A model generated the notes under the pieces. It was not told the origin of the DNA, ran no database searches, and saw nothing but the letters and a program-made list of their open reading frames with translations. Shown here in pieces: positions 23,400 through 31,522 of a stretch of 64,000 bases of DNA. A program made the translations under genes and the position numbers. The stretch's first letter is position 1, and each line of letters starts with the position of its first letter. The stretch is from CAYPHY01 sp964410625 (lineage in GTDB: Bacteria > Chloroflexota > Anaerolineae > Promineifilales > Promineifilaceae), in the NCBI GenBank assembly GCA_964410625.1, contig CAYPHY010000001.1:186001-250000 (forward strand). The letters are read 5' to 3'.

Positions 23400-23921
23400 T
23401 TAGAAAAGTTTGAGTGGTACGGCGGGTGGTGGGGTTTGCCAGATAAGTTCCCGGTCGGCCAGGTTTGCCAGGGTGTGGATAAGGCTCAGTCGCTTTTTTT
23501 GGCGGGGCGGGTTGACGCTGATGACAACTGGCACGTGCTGGCGTAGCTGTTTCAGGTGGCTGATGACGATTTGCAACAGGCGGTGGCTTTCCTGGTGGGA
23601 AACGTTCTCGTCGTAGAATGTTGAGAGTAAGTCGAGCACCATGTAGGGCTGGGCTTCGTTGAGTGATTGCTCGAACAGGGTGATGACCTGGTAGCAGGTG
23701 AATGCTCGTGCTACATGGAGTCGGTTGAGGACGGTGTTGAGTTCAACGGTCTGGCGGCGGATTAAGCGGGCAATTTGGTAAGCGTCAAATTGATTGCCGG
23801 TGTCGAGGACGGATAGAGGGCCGGCCAAGGCCAATTTTGTAGCTAAAGTTAGCATTGCTTTGGGCGGGGGTGAGTGGAGCAGTATGATTTTGCCCCTGGT
23901 TCGTTCGGGTAATTGCTTCAT
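23400..23921 (-). CDS. RecA/RadA-like ATPase-fold protein lacking Walker A
   Basis: 173 aa. The fold of a RecA-type core is suggested by a first strand and loop (KIILLHSPPPKAMLTLATKL), a LSVLDTGNQFDAYQI strand with acidic turn, a Walker-B-like PYMVLDLLSTFYDENV (D97) and VPVVISVNPP. The P-loop GxxxxGK(S/T) is absent: SPPPKA occupies its place. This resembles the reduction seen in ImuA/SulA-type RecA relatives that act as scaffolds. It lies between the LuxR-type gene and the polymerase genes on the same strand, with AAGG before the ATG. Assignment is by pattern only. Confidence 0.65.
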   Translation of the reverse strand: MKQLPERTRGKIILLHSPPPKAMLTLATKLALAGPLSVLDTGNQFDAYQIARLIRRQTVELNTVLNRLHVARAFTCYQVITLFEQSLNEAQPYMVLDLLSTFYDENVSHQESHRLLQIVISHLKQLRQHVPVVISVNPPRQKKRLSLIHTLANLADRELIWQTPPPAVPLKLF

Positions 23922-24066
23922 GGCCTTACCTTATGCAGGTTACCAGGATGCCAGCAATCCTGTGGAAGGATGGAATTGGCGTGATTTGGGGCTTAGTGCG
24001 GGGGGATGGGAGCTGGATTTCAGGTCTAGTCCCTGGGGATGATGGGGGGCAGTCTCAGGAGAGGGG

Positions 24067-24492
24067 CTAGAATTCGTCGTTGTCTGCTCGCTGTTGCGCT
24101 TCTAGCCAGTCGCGGAAGTTCCATTCGGCCAGGGCCAGACGGAGTTCGACTTTGCTGGAGGCGTGGAATTTATCGAGGATGTTGCGCATGTGGGAGCGGA
24201 CGGTGTTGACGGAAATCACCAGTTGCTCGGCAATCTCGGCGTTGGTGTGGCCGAGGCAGGCGAGGGCGGCGACTTGTTGTTCACGGGGGGTTAGGGCGGC
24301 CCAGCGGCGGTCGTTTTTGGTTTGGGCGCGGGCGTCGTAGGCAATGTTGTAGAGGGCATTACACACAAATTCGGAAACGGTCTGGCCTTGAGCGGTAGCC
24401 ATGTCGCTTAGCATGAGGAAGAGTTCGCCGTCGAGCCGGATGATCTGCTGGGGTAGTAGACGCCTGGCGAGGAGGAAGTTAGCAAGTGTCAT
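24067..24492 (-). CDS. LuxR-type HTH transcriptional regulator
   Basis: 141 aa. Residues about 65-128 are a GerE/LuxR HTH (LTPREQQVAALACLGHTNAEIA, VNTVRSHMRNILDKFHASS). Residues 15-55 (RLDGELFLMLSDMATAQGQT, VSEFVCNALYNI) look like a ribbon-helix-helix or short dimerisation module, not a receiver domain. It is the first gene of a same-strand run leading to the RecA-like, 81-aa and PolB-like genes (146-nt gap), and the GAAC-N4-GTTC box lies 58 nt upstream of its start. Confidence 0.85.
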   Translation of the reverse strand: MTLANFLLARRLLPQQIIRLDGELFLMLSDMATAQGQTVSEFVCNALYNIAYDARAQTKNDRRWAALTPREQQVAALACLGHTNAEIAEQLVISVNTVRSHMRNILDKFHASSKVELRLALAEWNFRDWLEAQQRADNDEF

Positions 24493-24549
24493 GGGTATGG
24501 GCCGCGGGTGCGGGTATTGGTTTGACGGACGTTCGAGCAGAGGCGATAC

Positions 24550-24563
24550 AGAACTTATGTTCT
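24550..24563. promoter_or_regulatory. Candidate LexA (SOS) box, Gram-positive type
   Basis: AGAACTTATGTTCT is a perfect 5-nt inverted repeat around 4 nt and matches the GAAC-N4-GTTC core recognised by LexA of Firmicutes and some other phyla. It lies 58 nt upstream of the LuxR-type gene start, where an operator would be expected. By chance about one 8-base core is expected in 64 kb, and about 0.06 of the 10-base form. Confidence 0.5.
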
Positions 24564-24706
24564 GTGCCGGATGGCGATTGTATCGAAGGGGACGTAAAAA
24601 GGCCGTGAAGGAAGCGTGAATAGTATGAAGCGTATCAATTAGTCAGTCAATATCGGCTACGCTAAGGCCAGAGTATGTTATGTGGTTGCAACCATCCAAT
24701 AAATGT

Positions 24707-24760
24707 CGACACGAATGACACGAAAAAGGATTCGTTCGTGAAATTTATGTCATTGGTCTC
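24707..24760. repeat. Family A inverted repeat
   Basis: cgacacgaatgacacgaaaa ... ttcgtgaaatttatgtcatt, a slightly decayed copy upstream of nothing recognisable and downstream of the acetyltransferase gene stop (24767). Confidence 0.75.
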
Positions 24761-24766
24761 GGAAGT

Positions 24767-25690
24767 TTATTCAATTGGTTTGCGGTATTCGTCGTAGCGG
24801 CGGACCATTTTCATGCCGACGCGTTCGTAGAAGGCGATGGCGTCGGTGTTGTTGGCTTCGACGCCGAGGGCTACCTGGTCACGGCCGCGCTCGTAAAACA
24901 CACCAAAGACATAGCGCAGGATGGTTGCGCCGAGGCCACGGCCGCGCCAATCCTTGCGCACGGCCAGTTGGCGCACCCAGCCGTAGTCTATGTAATCGTA
25001 GCATAGCGCCGCGCCGATTAACTGATCTTCGTGGTGAATGAGGAACCACAGTTCGGAGATGAAGTGGTCCGGCCGCATCATGAAGCCCCGCCACGCTTCG
25101 AGGGTGTTGTTGGCTTCGCGTCCCGGCCAGTCGAAGGCGGTCTGGATGAACTCGAAGAGGGCTTGATCATCTTCGCCGGGGATGACGTTGCGGATGGTTA
25201 GCTGGGGCGGCCAGATGGGTGGGGGTGGCGCGTCTTCCATCTCGAGCAACATACGAAAGTAGTGCTTGCCGACCTCATAACCGGCGGCGGACAGGACACG
25301 GATGTCGCGTTCGGCCGTGCTGGGGATGATGGTCACGATTCGCCCTGGCATGGCGGCCGCCATTTCGCGGATGCGCTCTTCGCCGAGGGCGACGAGGAAG
25401 CGGTCTAGTTCATCGGTTGGCAAGGTGGGATGGGTGAAGTAGTCGAGGTAGAAGTGATTTTGCTTGCGATCTTCGATACCGGTATAGCCAACCAGGCGGC
25501 CGTCGGCGGCGAAGAGCAGCCAGGCGTCTTTGTTGAGGTCCATGCCGCTCCAGTCGTCGAGCAGGTCGTTGATGTCGGAGTCTTCTTCGCCATAGACGGC
25601 GACGTCGTAGGCGAGGAGGAGTTGATGGACCAACGGCGCGTCGTCGCGTGTCGGCCGTTGCAGGGTATAGCCAGCGGGTAGATTGTTCAT
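24767..25690 (-). CDS. Tandem GNAT acetyltransferase (MshD-like layout)
   Basis: 307 aa with two GNAT-like halves. The N-terminal half (residues 5-150) keeps the fold but not the acetyl-CoA motif (AADGRLVGYTGIEDR, then LSAAGYEVGKHYFR). The C-terminal half (160-307) has the active motif A, VRQLAVRKDWRGRGLGATIL, and ends ANNTDAIAFYERVGMKMVRR. The same layout occurs in mycothiol synthase and many uncharacterised proteins; the substrate is unknown. The start overlaps the methyltransferase stop by 4 nt (ATGA). Confidence 0.88.
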   Translation of the reverse strand: MNNLPAGYTLQRPTRDDAPLVHQLLLAYDVAVYGEEDSDINDLLDDWSGMDLNKDAWLLFAADGRLVGYTGIEDRKQNHFYLDYFTHPTLPTDELDRFLVALGEERIREMAAAMPGRIVTIIPSTAERDIRVLSAAGYEVGKHYFRMLLEMEDAPPPPIWPPQLTIRNVIPGEDDQALFEFIQTAFDWPGREANNTLEAWRGFMMRPDHFISELWFLIHHEDQLIGAALCYDYIDYGWVRQLAVRKDWRGRGLGATILRYVFGVFYERGRDQVALGVEANNTDAIAFYERVGMKMVRRYDEYRKPIE

Positions 25691-26463
25691 AGTACTTTCA
25701 CAATGAATTGCTGGTGGGTTGTGGGGATGATGAGGCCCTCTCCTTGCTTGTATGGCTCAAAGCGGGCGAGCAATGCTTGTTGGTCTAGCTGGCCGAGATG
25801 GGCGCTGAGCAAGAAGCGGAGGATGTGCATCCGGTTGGCGGTGGAGTCGGGGAAATTGATTTGATATTCGATGCGTTGTGTCTGAAAAGGGATCGCCATC
25901 TCAGCGAGGAGGTGTTCGAGGTCTTCGGCCGTGTAATAGGGAAGGGGCGTCGCCAGCTGCTCAAAACCGGCCATCCACAGTTGAATTAAAAAACTTGGAA
26001 ATCCGGCCATGCTGGCCAGGAACAACCCTGGTTTCGCCAGCACAGCCAGGATAGCGGAGATGGCTTGCCGGAGATCAGGGACGAAGTAGAGGACGTGGTT
26101 GGAGAGGGCGATGTCAAACGGGGCGGAGAGATCGGCGGGTAGGGGAAAGTAGGTGTGGATGGGATGGGTTGTAAATGCCTGGAGCCGCACGGCCGCTTGT
26201 TGCAAGTAGCCAGCGTCGGGTTCGACCAGGGTCAGTTGCAGGCGTTCGGGCGGTAACTGGGCCTGGGCCAGCAGTTTGGCGGTGAAGTTGCCTGGCCCGC
26301 AGCCGAAGTCGAGGAAGCGAATGGTGGAAGCGTCGGCCGCCAACTGTTGCAGGTGGGGGAGGTAGCCGCGAATGTCGGCCGCTGCCTCGCTTGAATGATC
26401 CTCAAAGAAGGCGTAATCGTCGTGAATGGCTTCAAAGCTGTTGCTCGTATCTGGTGTACTCAT
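25687..26463 (-). CDS. Class I SAM-dependent methyltransferase
   Basis: 258 aa. Motif I is FLDFGCGPGN (residues 50-59), an acidic motif II is LVEPDAG, and motif IV is ALSNHVLYFVPD. The C-terminal half is an alpha-helical lid, as in small-molecule methylases. Translationally coupled to the GNAT gene downstream, so the two may modify one metabolite. The acceptor is unknown. Confidence 0.88.
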   Translation of the reverse strand: MSTPDTSNSFEAIHDDYAFFEDHSSEAAADIRGYLPHLQQLAADASTIRFLDFGCGPGNFTAKLLAQAQLPPERLQLTLVEPDAGYLQQAAVRLQAFTTHPIHTYFPLPADLSAPFDIALSNHVLYFVPDLRQAISAILAVLAKPGLFLASMAGFPSFLIQLWMAGFEQLATPLPYYTAEDLEHLLAEMAIPFQTQRIEYQINFPDSTANRMHILRFLLSAHLGQLDQQALLARFEPYKQGEGLIIPTTHQQFIVKVL

Positions 26464-26470
26464 TAATCCT

Positions 26471-26531
26471 CCGACACGAATTACACGAAAACAGAACGTA
26501 AAATTCGTATAATTCGTGAAATTCGTGTCAA
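26471..26531. repeat. Family A inverted repeat
   Basis: cgacacgaattacacgaaaa ... attcgtgaaattcgtgtca in the 64-nt gap between helicase and methyltransferase genes. Its right end reaches the helicase stop codon. Confidence 0.8.
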
Positions 26532-29083
26532 AATGAAGCTAACAAGTCTGGTGAACCGGTGTCATGCAAGGAGCGGAGAATTTTTAGCAGGGCGCGGGTG
26601 ACGGCTTTGGTGTCGGGGCCGATATCGCCGGGGGGGCCGACACAGGCGGGGCAGCCGGAGCGACAGGGGCAATCGCTGACGAGTTCGAGGGCGGCCGCTA
26701 ATAACTCCTCATGTAATTCATACAACTGACGGCTGAAACCCACCCCGGCAGCAACGCGCTCATAAATCACGATTGTCGGCGCTTTGGTCAGCGGGCTGAT
26801 GGCCTCTGCGCTGACCTGGATGTCGCCGGGGTCGCACATCAGGAACAGCGGGGCGAGGTTGCGCAACACATAACCCAGGCCGCCTAAGGCTGAACGGGTC
26901 TGCTGTCCTGCTTCGGCGCGGCGGTGGCAACTGGGGCAGAGGGTGATCAGGTTCTCGAGCTGGTTGGCGATGCGGTAGTTTTCGTTTTCGCCGCGCACAT
27001 AGCCATATTCGCGAAACGGCCGAATGTGGTGGACATGCAGCACTTCGCCCGACGCGCCACAGGTGCGGCAGCGGGAACCGTCGCGATCCAGGGCCAGGCG
27101 GCGTTGCGTTTGCCAGTTGGGGCCGTAGTCGTTGGGTGGGAGGAGGATGCCTCGCTCCTGTAATAGCCTGGTCAATGCCTCGGAGAAGATCAGCCAGTAG
27201 CCGGTGGTGTCCAGGCGCACTTCCGGCAGCTCAATCTCGCCATAGCCCAATGTCTCTTGCGTATAGCGGCGGATTTTGCGGTAGCCGGTGGCTTGGGTGA
27301 TGACCAACACATCCCCATGGGCGACGAGCATCTCCCCTTCCGTCCGCTCCTCCTCGGCCGCCAGGTTGCGAATGGTGCTGCCGATGCTGGCGCGGGTGTA
27401 GTAGTCCACTTCGACGGGGCGCACACAGGCGATGCGGCCGTCCCAATCTAGCTGTTCGACCAGATAGGTCTGCGCCTGGTGCATGTAGATCGCTCCTTCG
27501 TGAAGCAGCAGGGGGACGCTTTCCAGGTCGGCCTCGCCAATGGTCAGCGGCGTTGGCCCGCTTACGTCCTGAATGACCACCGTGTCATCGCCGCTGGTGC
27601 GGAGCGAGACCTGGCTGGCGGGCGTGCCTTCGCCCAGCCAATGGTATTGCCCGCGTGTCTCATGCAACATACCCTCTTCGGCCAGTGCCTCCAATAAGGG
27701 TTGTGCCTGACCATAGGCGCCATATGGCTCATCCTGGCTGAAGGGGAGTTCATAGGCGGCGCAGAGCAGGTGCTTGACCATAATCGGCAGGTTGTTGGGG
27801 TTGGTCAGAGCGCGTTCGGGGGAGCGGCCGAAGAGATAGCGTGGATGGGCGCAGAGGTATTGGTCGAGGGCGCTGTTTCCGGCGATCAACATCGCCGCGG
27901 ATTGGGCCGCCCGTCGTCCGGCCCGCCCTGCTTGTTGCCAGGTGGAGGCGACGGAGCCGGGATAGCCGGTCAATACGGCCGCGTCTAGCTCGCCAATATC
28001 AATGCCCAGTTCCAGCGCATTGGTCGCCACCACGCCGCGCACCGTGCCGTTGCGAATCCCCTGCTCGATCTCGCGCCGTTCCAGCGGCAAGTAGCCGCCG
28101 CGATACCCGGCGACCGCGTCCGGCGAGCTTCCGGCGTAGATCAGTTCATCGCGCAGGTAGCCGAGCAGCAGTTCGACCGTCTGCCGGGCGCGGGCGAAGA
28201 CGATGGTTTGCACATTTTGGCCGAGGAAGGTGGCGGCCGCGTCTTTGGCTGCCAGCACGGTGCTGGCCCGCAGCCCTAGCTCCTCGTCAATGATCGGCGG
28301 ATTGTAGAGGATGAAGTGCTTTTCGCCGCGTGGGGAGCCATCGAGCGTGTCATCTATAAGGGTGAACGAAGTTTCGAGCAAGCGTTCAGCATGTTCCTGG
28401 GGATTGGCAATGGTCGCCGAGCAACAGATGAATTGGGGGTCGCTGCCGTAGAAGTTACAGAGGCGGCGCAAACGGCGGAGGACATTGGCGACATGGCTGC
28501 CAAAGACGCCGCGATAGACATGAATTTCATCCAGCACCACAAAGTCGAGATTGCCGAGCAAGCCGCGCCAGGTGGGGTGGTAGGGGAGCATCCCGGCGTG
28601 GAGCATGTCGGGGTTGGTGATCAGGATGCCGCCGGATTGGCGAATCTGGGTGCGGCGGCCGCGTGGCGTGTCCCCGTCATAGACATTGGCCTGCACCGGC
28701 AAGTTGCCACCGTTGATGATCGCCGTCGTCTCCGCCAGTTGGTCTTGGGCGAGGGCTTTGGTGGGAAAGATGTAGAGGGCGCGGGCTTGCGGCCGATCCA
28801 ACAGCCGCTGCAAGACGGGCAGCGTGTAGCACAAGGATTTACCGGAGGCGGTGGAGGTGGAGACGACGACGTTTTCGGCCTGGTTAACAGCCGCCAACGC
28901 CTGTGATTGGTGGGTATAGAGGCGTTCGATGCCGCGCGAGCGCAAGGCGGCCAGCAACTCTGGCGATAGAGAGGGAGCAGGGGCATAGCGCGGCGGCCGT
29001 GCCGGGAGGCGTTCCCAGGCAACGACGCTGCTCATAAAGTCGCGGTGAAAGCGCAACTGCTCAAGAATGGTGGAAAGCATCAT
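26528..29083 (-). CDS. DEAD/DEAH helicase with internal HNH domain and DUF1998 zinc domain (MrfA/Hrq1-like)
   Basis: 851 aa from ATG at 29083; a TTG 7 codons upstream is less likely. SF2 core: TSTASGKSLCYTLP (Walker A), VLDEIHVYRG (DEIH box, about residue 190), CCSATIANP, and ELGIDIGELDAAVLTGYPG with QQAGRAGRR (motif VI). The YprA/MrfA-type C-terminus has DUF1998 cysteines (MCDPGD near 749, then CPCRSGCPACVG near 811). Between them, about residues 655-725, lies an HNH module: CRTCG, HVHHIRPF, ENLITLCPSCHRRAE. MrfA-type helicases act in mitomycin-type DNA damage repair; the HNH insertion is not a standard part of the family that I know. A THUMP methylase gene lies 7 nt upstream. Confidence 0.9.
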   Translation of the reverse strand: MMLSTILEQLRFHRDFMSSVVAWERLPARPPRYAPAPSLSPELLAALRSRGIERLYTHQSQALAAVNQAENVVVSTSTASGKSLCYTLPVLQRLLDRPQARALYIFPTKALAQDQLAETTAIINGGNLPVQANVYDGDTPRGRRTQIRQSGGILITNPDMLHAGMLPYHPTWRGLLGNLDFVVLDEIHVYRGVFGSHVANVLRRLRRLCNFYGSDPQFICCSATIANPQEHAERLLETSFTLIDDTLDGSPRGEKHFILYNPPIIDEELGLRASTVLAAKDAAATFLGQNVQTIVFARARQTVELLLGYLRDELIYAGSSPDAVAGYRGGYLPLERREIEQGIRNGTVRGVVATNALELGIDIGELDAAVLTGYPGSVASTWQQAGRAGRRAAQSAAMLIAGNSALDQYLCAHPRYLFGRSPERALTNPNNLPIMVKHLLCAAYELPFSQDEPYGAYGQAQPLLEALAEEGMLHETRGQYHWLGEGTPASQVSLRTSGDDTVVIQDVSGPTPLTIGEADLESVPLLLHEGAIYMHQAQTYLVEQLDWDGRIACVRPVEVDYYTRASIGSTIRNLAAEEERTEGEMLVAHGDVLVITQATGYRKIRRYTQETLGYGEIELPEVRLDTTGYWLIFSEALTRLLQERGILLPPNDYGPNWQTQRRLALDRDGSRCRTCGASGEVLHVHHIRPFREYGYVRGENENYRIANQLENLITLCPSCHRRAEAGQQTRSALGGLGYVLRNLAPLFLMCDPGDIQVSAEAISPLTKAPTIVIYERVAAGVGFSRQLYELHEELLAAALELVSDCPCRSGCPACVGPPGDIGPDTKAVTRALLKILRSLHDTGSPDLLASF

Positions 29084-29090
29084 GCCGATA

Positions 29091-30179
29091 TTACGAACGA
29101 TCAACGATATAAATCCGCCCCCATTGGCCGAGGACGGCGATGGAGTAGCCGGTGGTGATGGTTAGCCCCGGCAACTGGCGGATGGTGTCTTTGACGAGAT
29201 CATATTCGCTGCTGAGCAGGACGATGCGGCCGCCGGGCCGCACCACGCGCTGCAACTCCTGCAAGACGCCTTTATAGAGGCGTGGTAATTCGCTCTTGGT
29301 GGCGACTTGTTTGCCAAAGGGGAAATTGGTCGCTACTTTGTCCACGGAAGCGTCAGCAAGCGGCAGTTGTTGGGCGTCCCATTCGCGGATGGTGATCGGT
29401 TCGTTGCGACGGCGGCCGAGAACGTTCTGCCGCGCCGCCTGCACCCGCGCCGGCACAATGTCGCCACCCAACAGTTGGCGATAAGGCCCCGCTTGCTCGC
29501 GCTCCAGCAGCAGCGTCCCGCTGCCGACGAGGGGATCGAGGAAGACATCGTCCGCTTGTGGTTCGGTCAGCCAGACCATCGCCGCCGCCACCGAGGGACG
29601 CAGGGAGGCGGGTAGCTCCACCCGGCGCTGAAAGCGATGGCGCATACTCTTATCGCTGACTCTGACTCCGAGCAGGAAGTGGGAGCCGAGTAGATTGGCC
29701 CAAAACTCGACTTGGGCGTCGTCGGCAACGGCCGTCCACTTTGGGTAGCGTTGCCCCAGACCGGCCATGACGGCGCGGACCAACTGGTGACGCTCGTAGC
29801 CAAATTTGCCATATTGGCGGCCGATGACGCGATAGGTCGGCCGCCCGCTGTATTGGCGCAGCCGTAGCAGGTGGTTGACGGCGCGGCCGACGCTCTCTCC
29901 TGTGGCGATCTGTTTGGTCAGCAGCGGCAGGTCGCGGTGGGTGCGCTCTACTTTGGGGATGCTAAGGGCTTCCAGGAAGACGTCTTCGGCCGTTCGCAGT
30001 TGTAAGACGTCGGCCGGTGGCCCCCCGTAGGAAAATTGAACGATGCCGTTTTGCTCTTTGGCGAAAAGGTAGCCGTCGAGATGGGCGTTGGGCAGGCGCG
30101 AACGGATTTCCAACCAGGCGATCTTCTCCACTCCGGGCATGGTTTGGGCGTAGTAGGGGATGGGTGGTTGGTGGGACAT
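29091..30179 (-). CDS. THUMP-domain RNA methyltransferase (Trm14/RlmL-like)
   Basis: 362 aa. The N-terminal half resembles a ferredoxin-like/THUMP RNA-binding region (residues 10-170: MPGVEKIAWLEIRSRL, RPTYRVIGRQYGKFGYERH). The Rossmann methylase follows (DVFLDPLVGSGTLLLE, LGGDIVPARVQAARQN, ATNFPFGK). The catalytic motif IV reads NFPFG where NPPYG or NLPFG is usual, still compatible with m2G methylation of tRNA or rRNA. It is tightly linked to the helicase gene downstream. Confidence 0.87.
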   Translation of the reverse strand: MSHQPPIPYYAQTMPGVEKIAWLEIRSRLPNAHLDGYLFAKEQNGIVQFSYGGPPADVLQLRTAEDVFLEALSIPKVERTHRDLPLLTKQIATGESVGRAVNHLLRLRQYSGRPTYRVIGRQYGKFGYERHQLVRAVMAGLGQRYPKWTAVADDAQVEFWANLLGSHFLLGVRVSDKSMRHRFQRRVELPASLRPSVAAAMVWLTEPQADDVFLDPLVGSGTLLLEREQAGPYRQLLGGDIVPARVQAARQNVLGRRRNEPITIREWDAQQLPLADASVDKVATNFPFGKQVATKSELPRLYKGVLQELQRVVRPGGRIVLLSSEYDLVKDTIRQLPGLTITTGYSIAVLGQWGRIYIVDRS

Positions 30180-30194
30180 AAGGAAAGAATTTTT

Positions 30195-30268
30195 GACACG
30201 AATGACACGAATTCCACGAATGAATTTCTTTTCGTGAAATTCGTGTCATTCGTGTCATTCGTGTCGAA
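30195..30268. repeat. Family A inverted repeat
   Basis: A well-preserved copy: gacacgaatgacacgaattc ... cgtgaaattcgtgtcattcg, with an additional ATTCGTGTC unit on the right arm. It lies between the UbiA and THUMP-methylase genes. Confidence 0.85.
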
Positions 30269-30273
30269 AGATT

Positions 30274-31155
30274 TTAAGTAGAAGTGCCGAGGATGACGGC
30301 GATGAACCAGATGATGAAGTCGTATTTGAGCAGTTGGCTGAGGCGTTCTAGCTGGGGGCCGGTGCGTTCAGGGGTGGTGCGGAGCAGGACGTAGAGCATC
30401 ACCGGATAGACGCCGAGGGCGACGATGTAGGCGTAGATCGGCCGGTAAATGTCGAGAATAAATGGGAGCATCATCACCACTAAGGTCGCGCCGCCGAGAA
30501 TAAAAAAGACGATTCGCGCCCGGCGGCGTCCCCAGACGGTGGCGATGGTGCGACATTGTTGGCGCAGGTCGCCTTCATAGTCGGCCAGGGTTTTCAACAC
30601 TTCACGGCCGAGGATGGCAACGAAGATGATCAGGCCAAGCCAGAGGGACGGCTGCGCGTTCCCCGCCGCCACGCCGCCAAAGACCGCGCTCAGAGCAGAA
30701 ACGAGGGCGACGGAGGCATTGCCGAGTAAGACAGTGCTTTTCAGCCGCCAGGAGTAGACGTAGAGCAGCAGATTGGCAAATAGCGCGATGAGGAAGCCTT
30801 GCCAACCGATGAAGGCGGCGACGAGCAGACCGAGGACGGCCAGTACGAAGGAGTAGCGTTTGGCGGTTTGGGGGGCGACCATGCCGGAGGGCAACGGCCG
30901 TTGTGGTTGGTTGATGCGATCAATCTCCAGGTCGAGGTAATCGTTCCAGGCGTTGGCAGCGGCCGAGATCAGCAAGGTTGACAGGCCAGCCAAGGCGATG
31001 GGCAGCCATGCCCCGGTCCCGGCCACATAGCCACCCAAGATAACGGCCAACACGCCGGTGAAGGTGGAAAGCGGGCGACTGATTTTATAAAGCCCCTTTG
31101 CTTGTTGGGCAAGCGACGGCCCACTGTGATCGAGCCGTTTCATTTCTACATTCAT
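30274..31155 (-). CDS. UbiA-family prenyltransferase
   Basis: 293 aa from ATG at 31155; the frame continues upstream to 31233 without a good start. About eight membrane helices with both Asp-rich motifs: NAWNDYLDLEIDRINQPQRPLPSG and LADYEGDLRQQCRTI. The sequence RPLPSG after the first motif is typical of the (S)-2,3-di-O-geranylgeranylglyceryl-phosphate/digeranylgeranyl and menaquinone/heme classes. It transfers a prenyl chain to an aromatic or glycerol acceptor. GAGGA lies 12 nt before the ATG. Confidence 0.87.
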   Translation of the reverse strand: MNVEMKRLDHSGPSLAQQAKGLYKISRPLSTFTGVLAVILGGYVAGTGAWLPIALAGLSTLLISAAANAWNDYLDLEIDRINQPQRPLPSGMVAPQTAKRYSFVLAVLGLLVAAFIGWQGFLIALFANLLLYVYSWRLKSTVLLGNASVALVSALSAVFGGVAAGNAQPSLWLGLIIFVAILGREVLKTLADYEGDLRQQCRTIATVWGRRRARIVFFILGGATLVVMMLPFILDIYRPIYAYIVALGVYPVMLYVLLRTTPERTGPQLERLSQLLKYDFIIWFIAVILGTST

Positions 31156-31522
31156 ATGGCCTAATCCTCGCTGACTCTCCTGCAAATAGGACGCGGACGA
31201 ACGCGGACAAACGCTGATGAACAGATTTTTCATCCTTTTGCTGCGCCCCGCGGATGATAGTTATCTCACCAGAAAATGAGTACGCAAAGCATAAAACTTA
31301 GCGATCTGTGCGCGAGATTCTCATTGCTCTGATTACTCGTGCTATCTCCTATGATATTACTGTGAGCGCCGTGATTTTGCCACATACCTAATTATGAGGT
31401 TGCGATCACTAGAACGTATGTGCTAAATTAGGCTTAAGCTTTGCAATGGCTTGCCGTTTGCCACTTTCTTTCCCCTTTTGCAAAGCACGTATTGGATTGC
31501 TGCTTGCTCCGGCCACTTTTTT
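31156..31522. other. Intergenic region with decayed repeats
   Basis: 367 nt without a gene. 31190-31216 is a family C-like unit (gcggacgaacgcggacaaacg). 31272-31312 (gcaaagcataaaacttagcg) resembles the sequence at 63700-63760 (cgtaaagcataaaaacttgg). The 3' side should carry the promoter of the gene at 31523. Confidence 0.5.

Noticed and set aside
28316..28906. 196-codon plus-strand ORF inside the helicase gene
   Set aside because: Antisense to the conserved helicase core; no start signal and no domain pattern.
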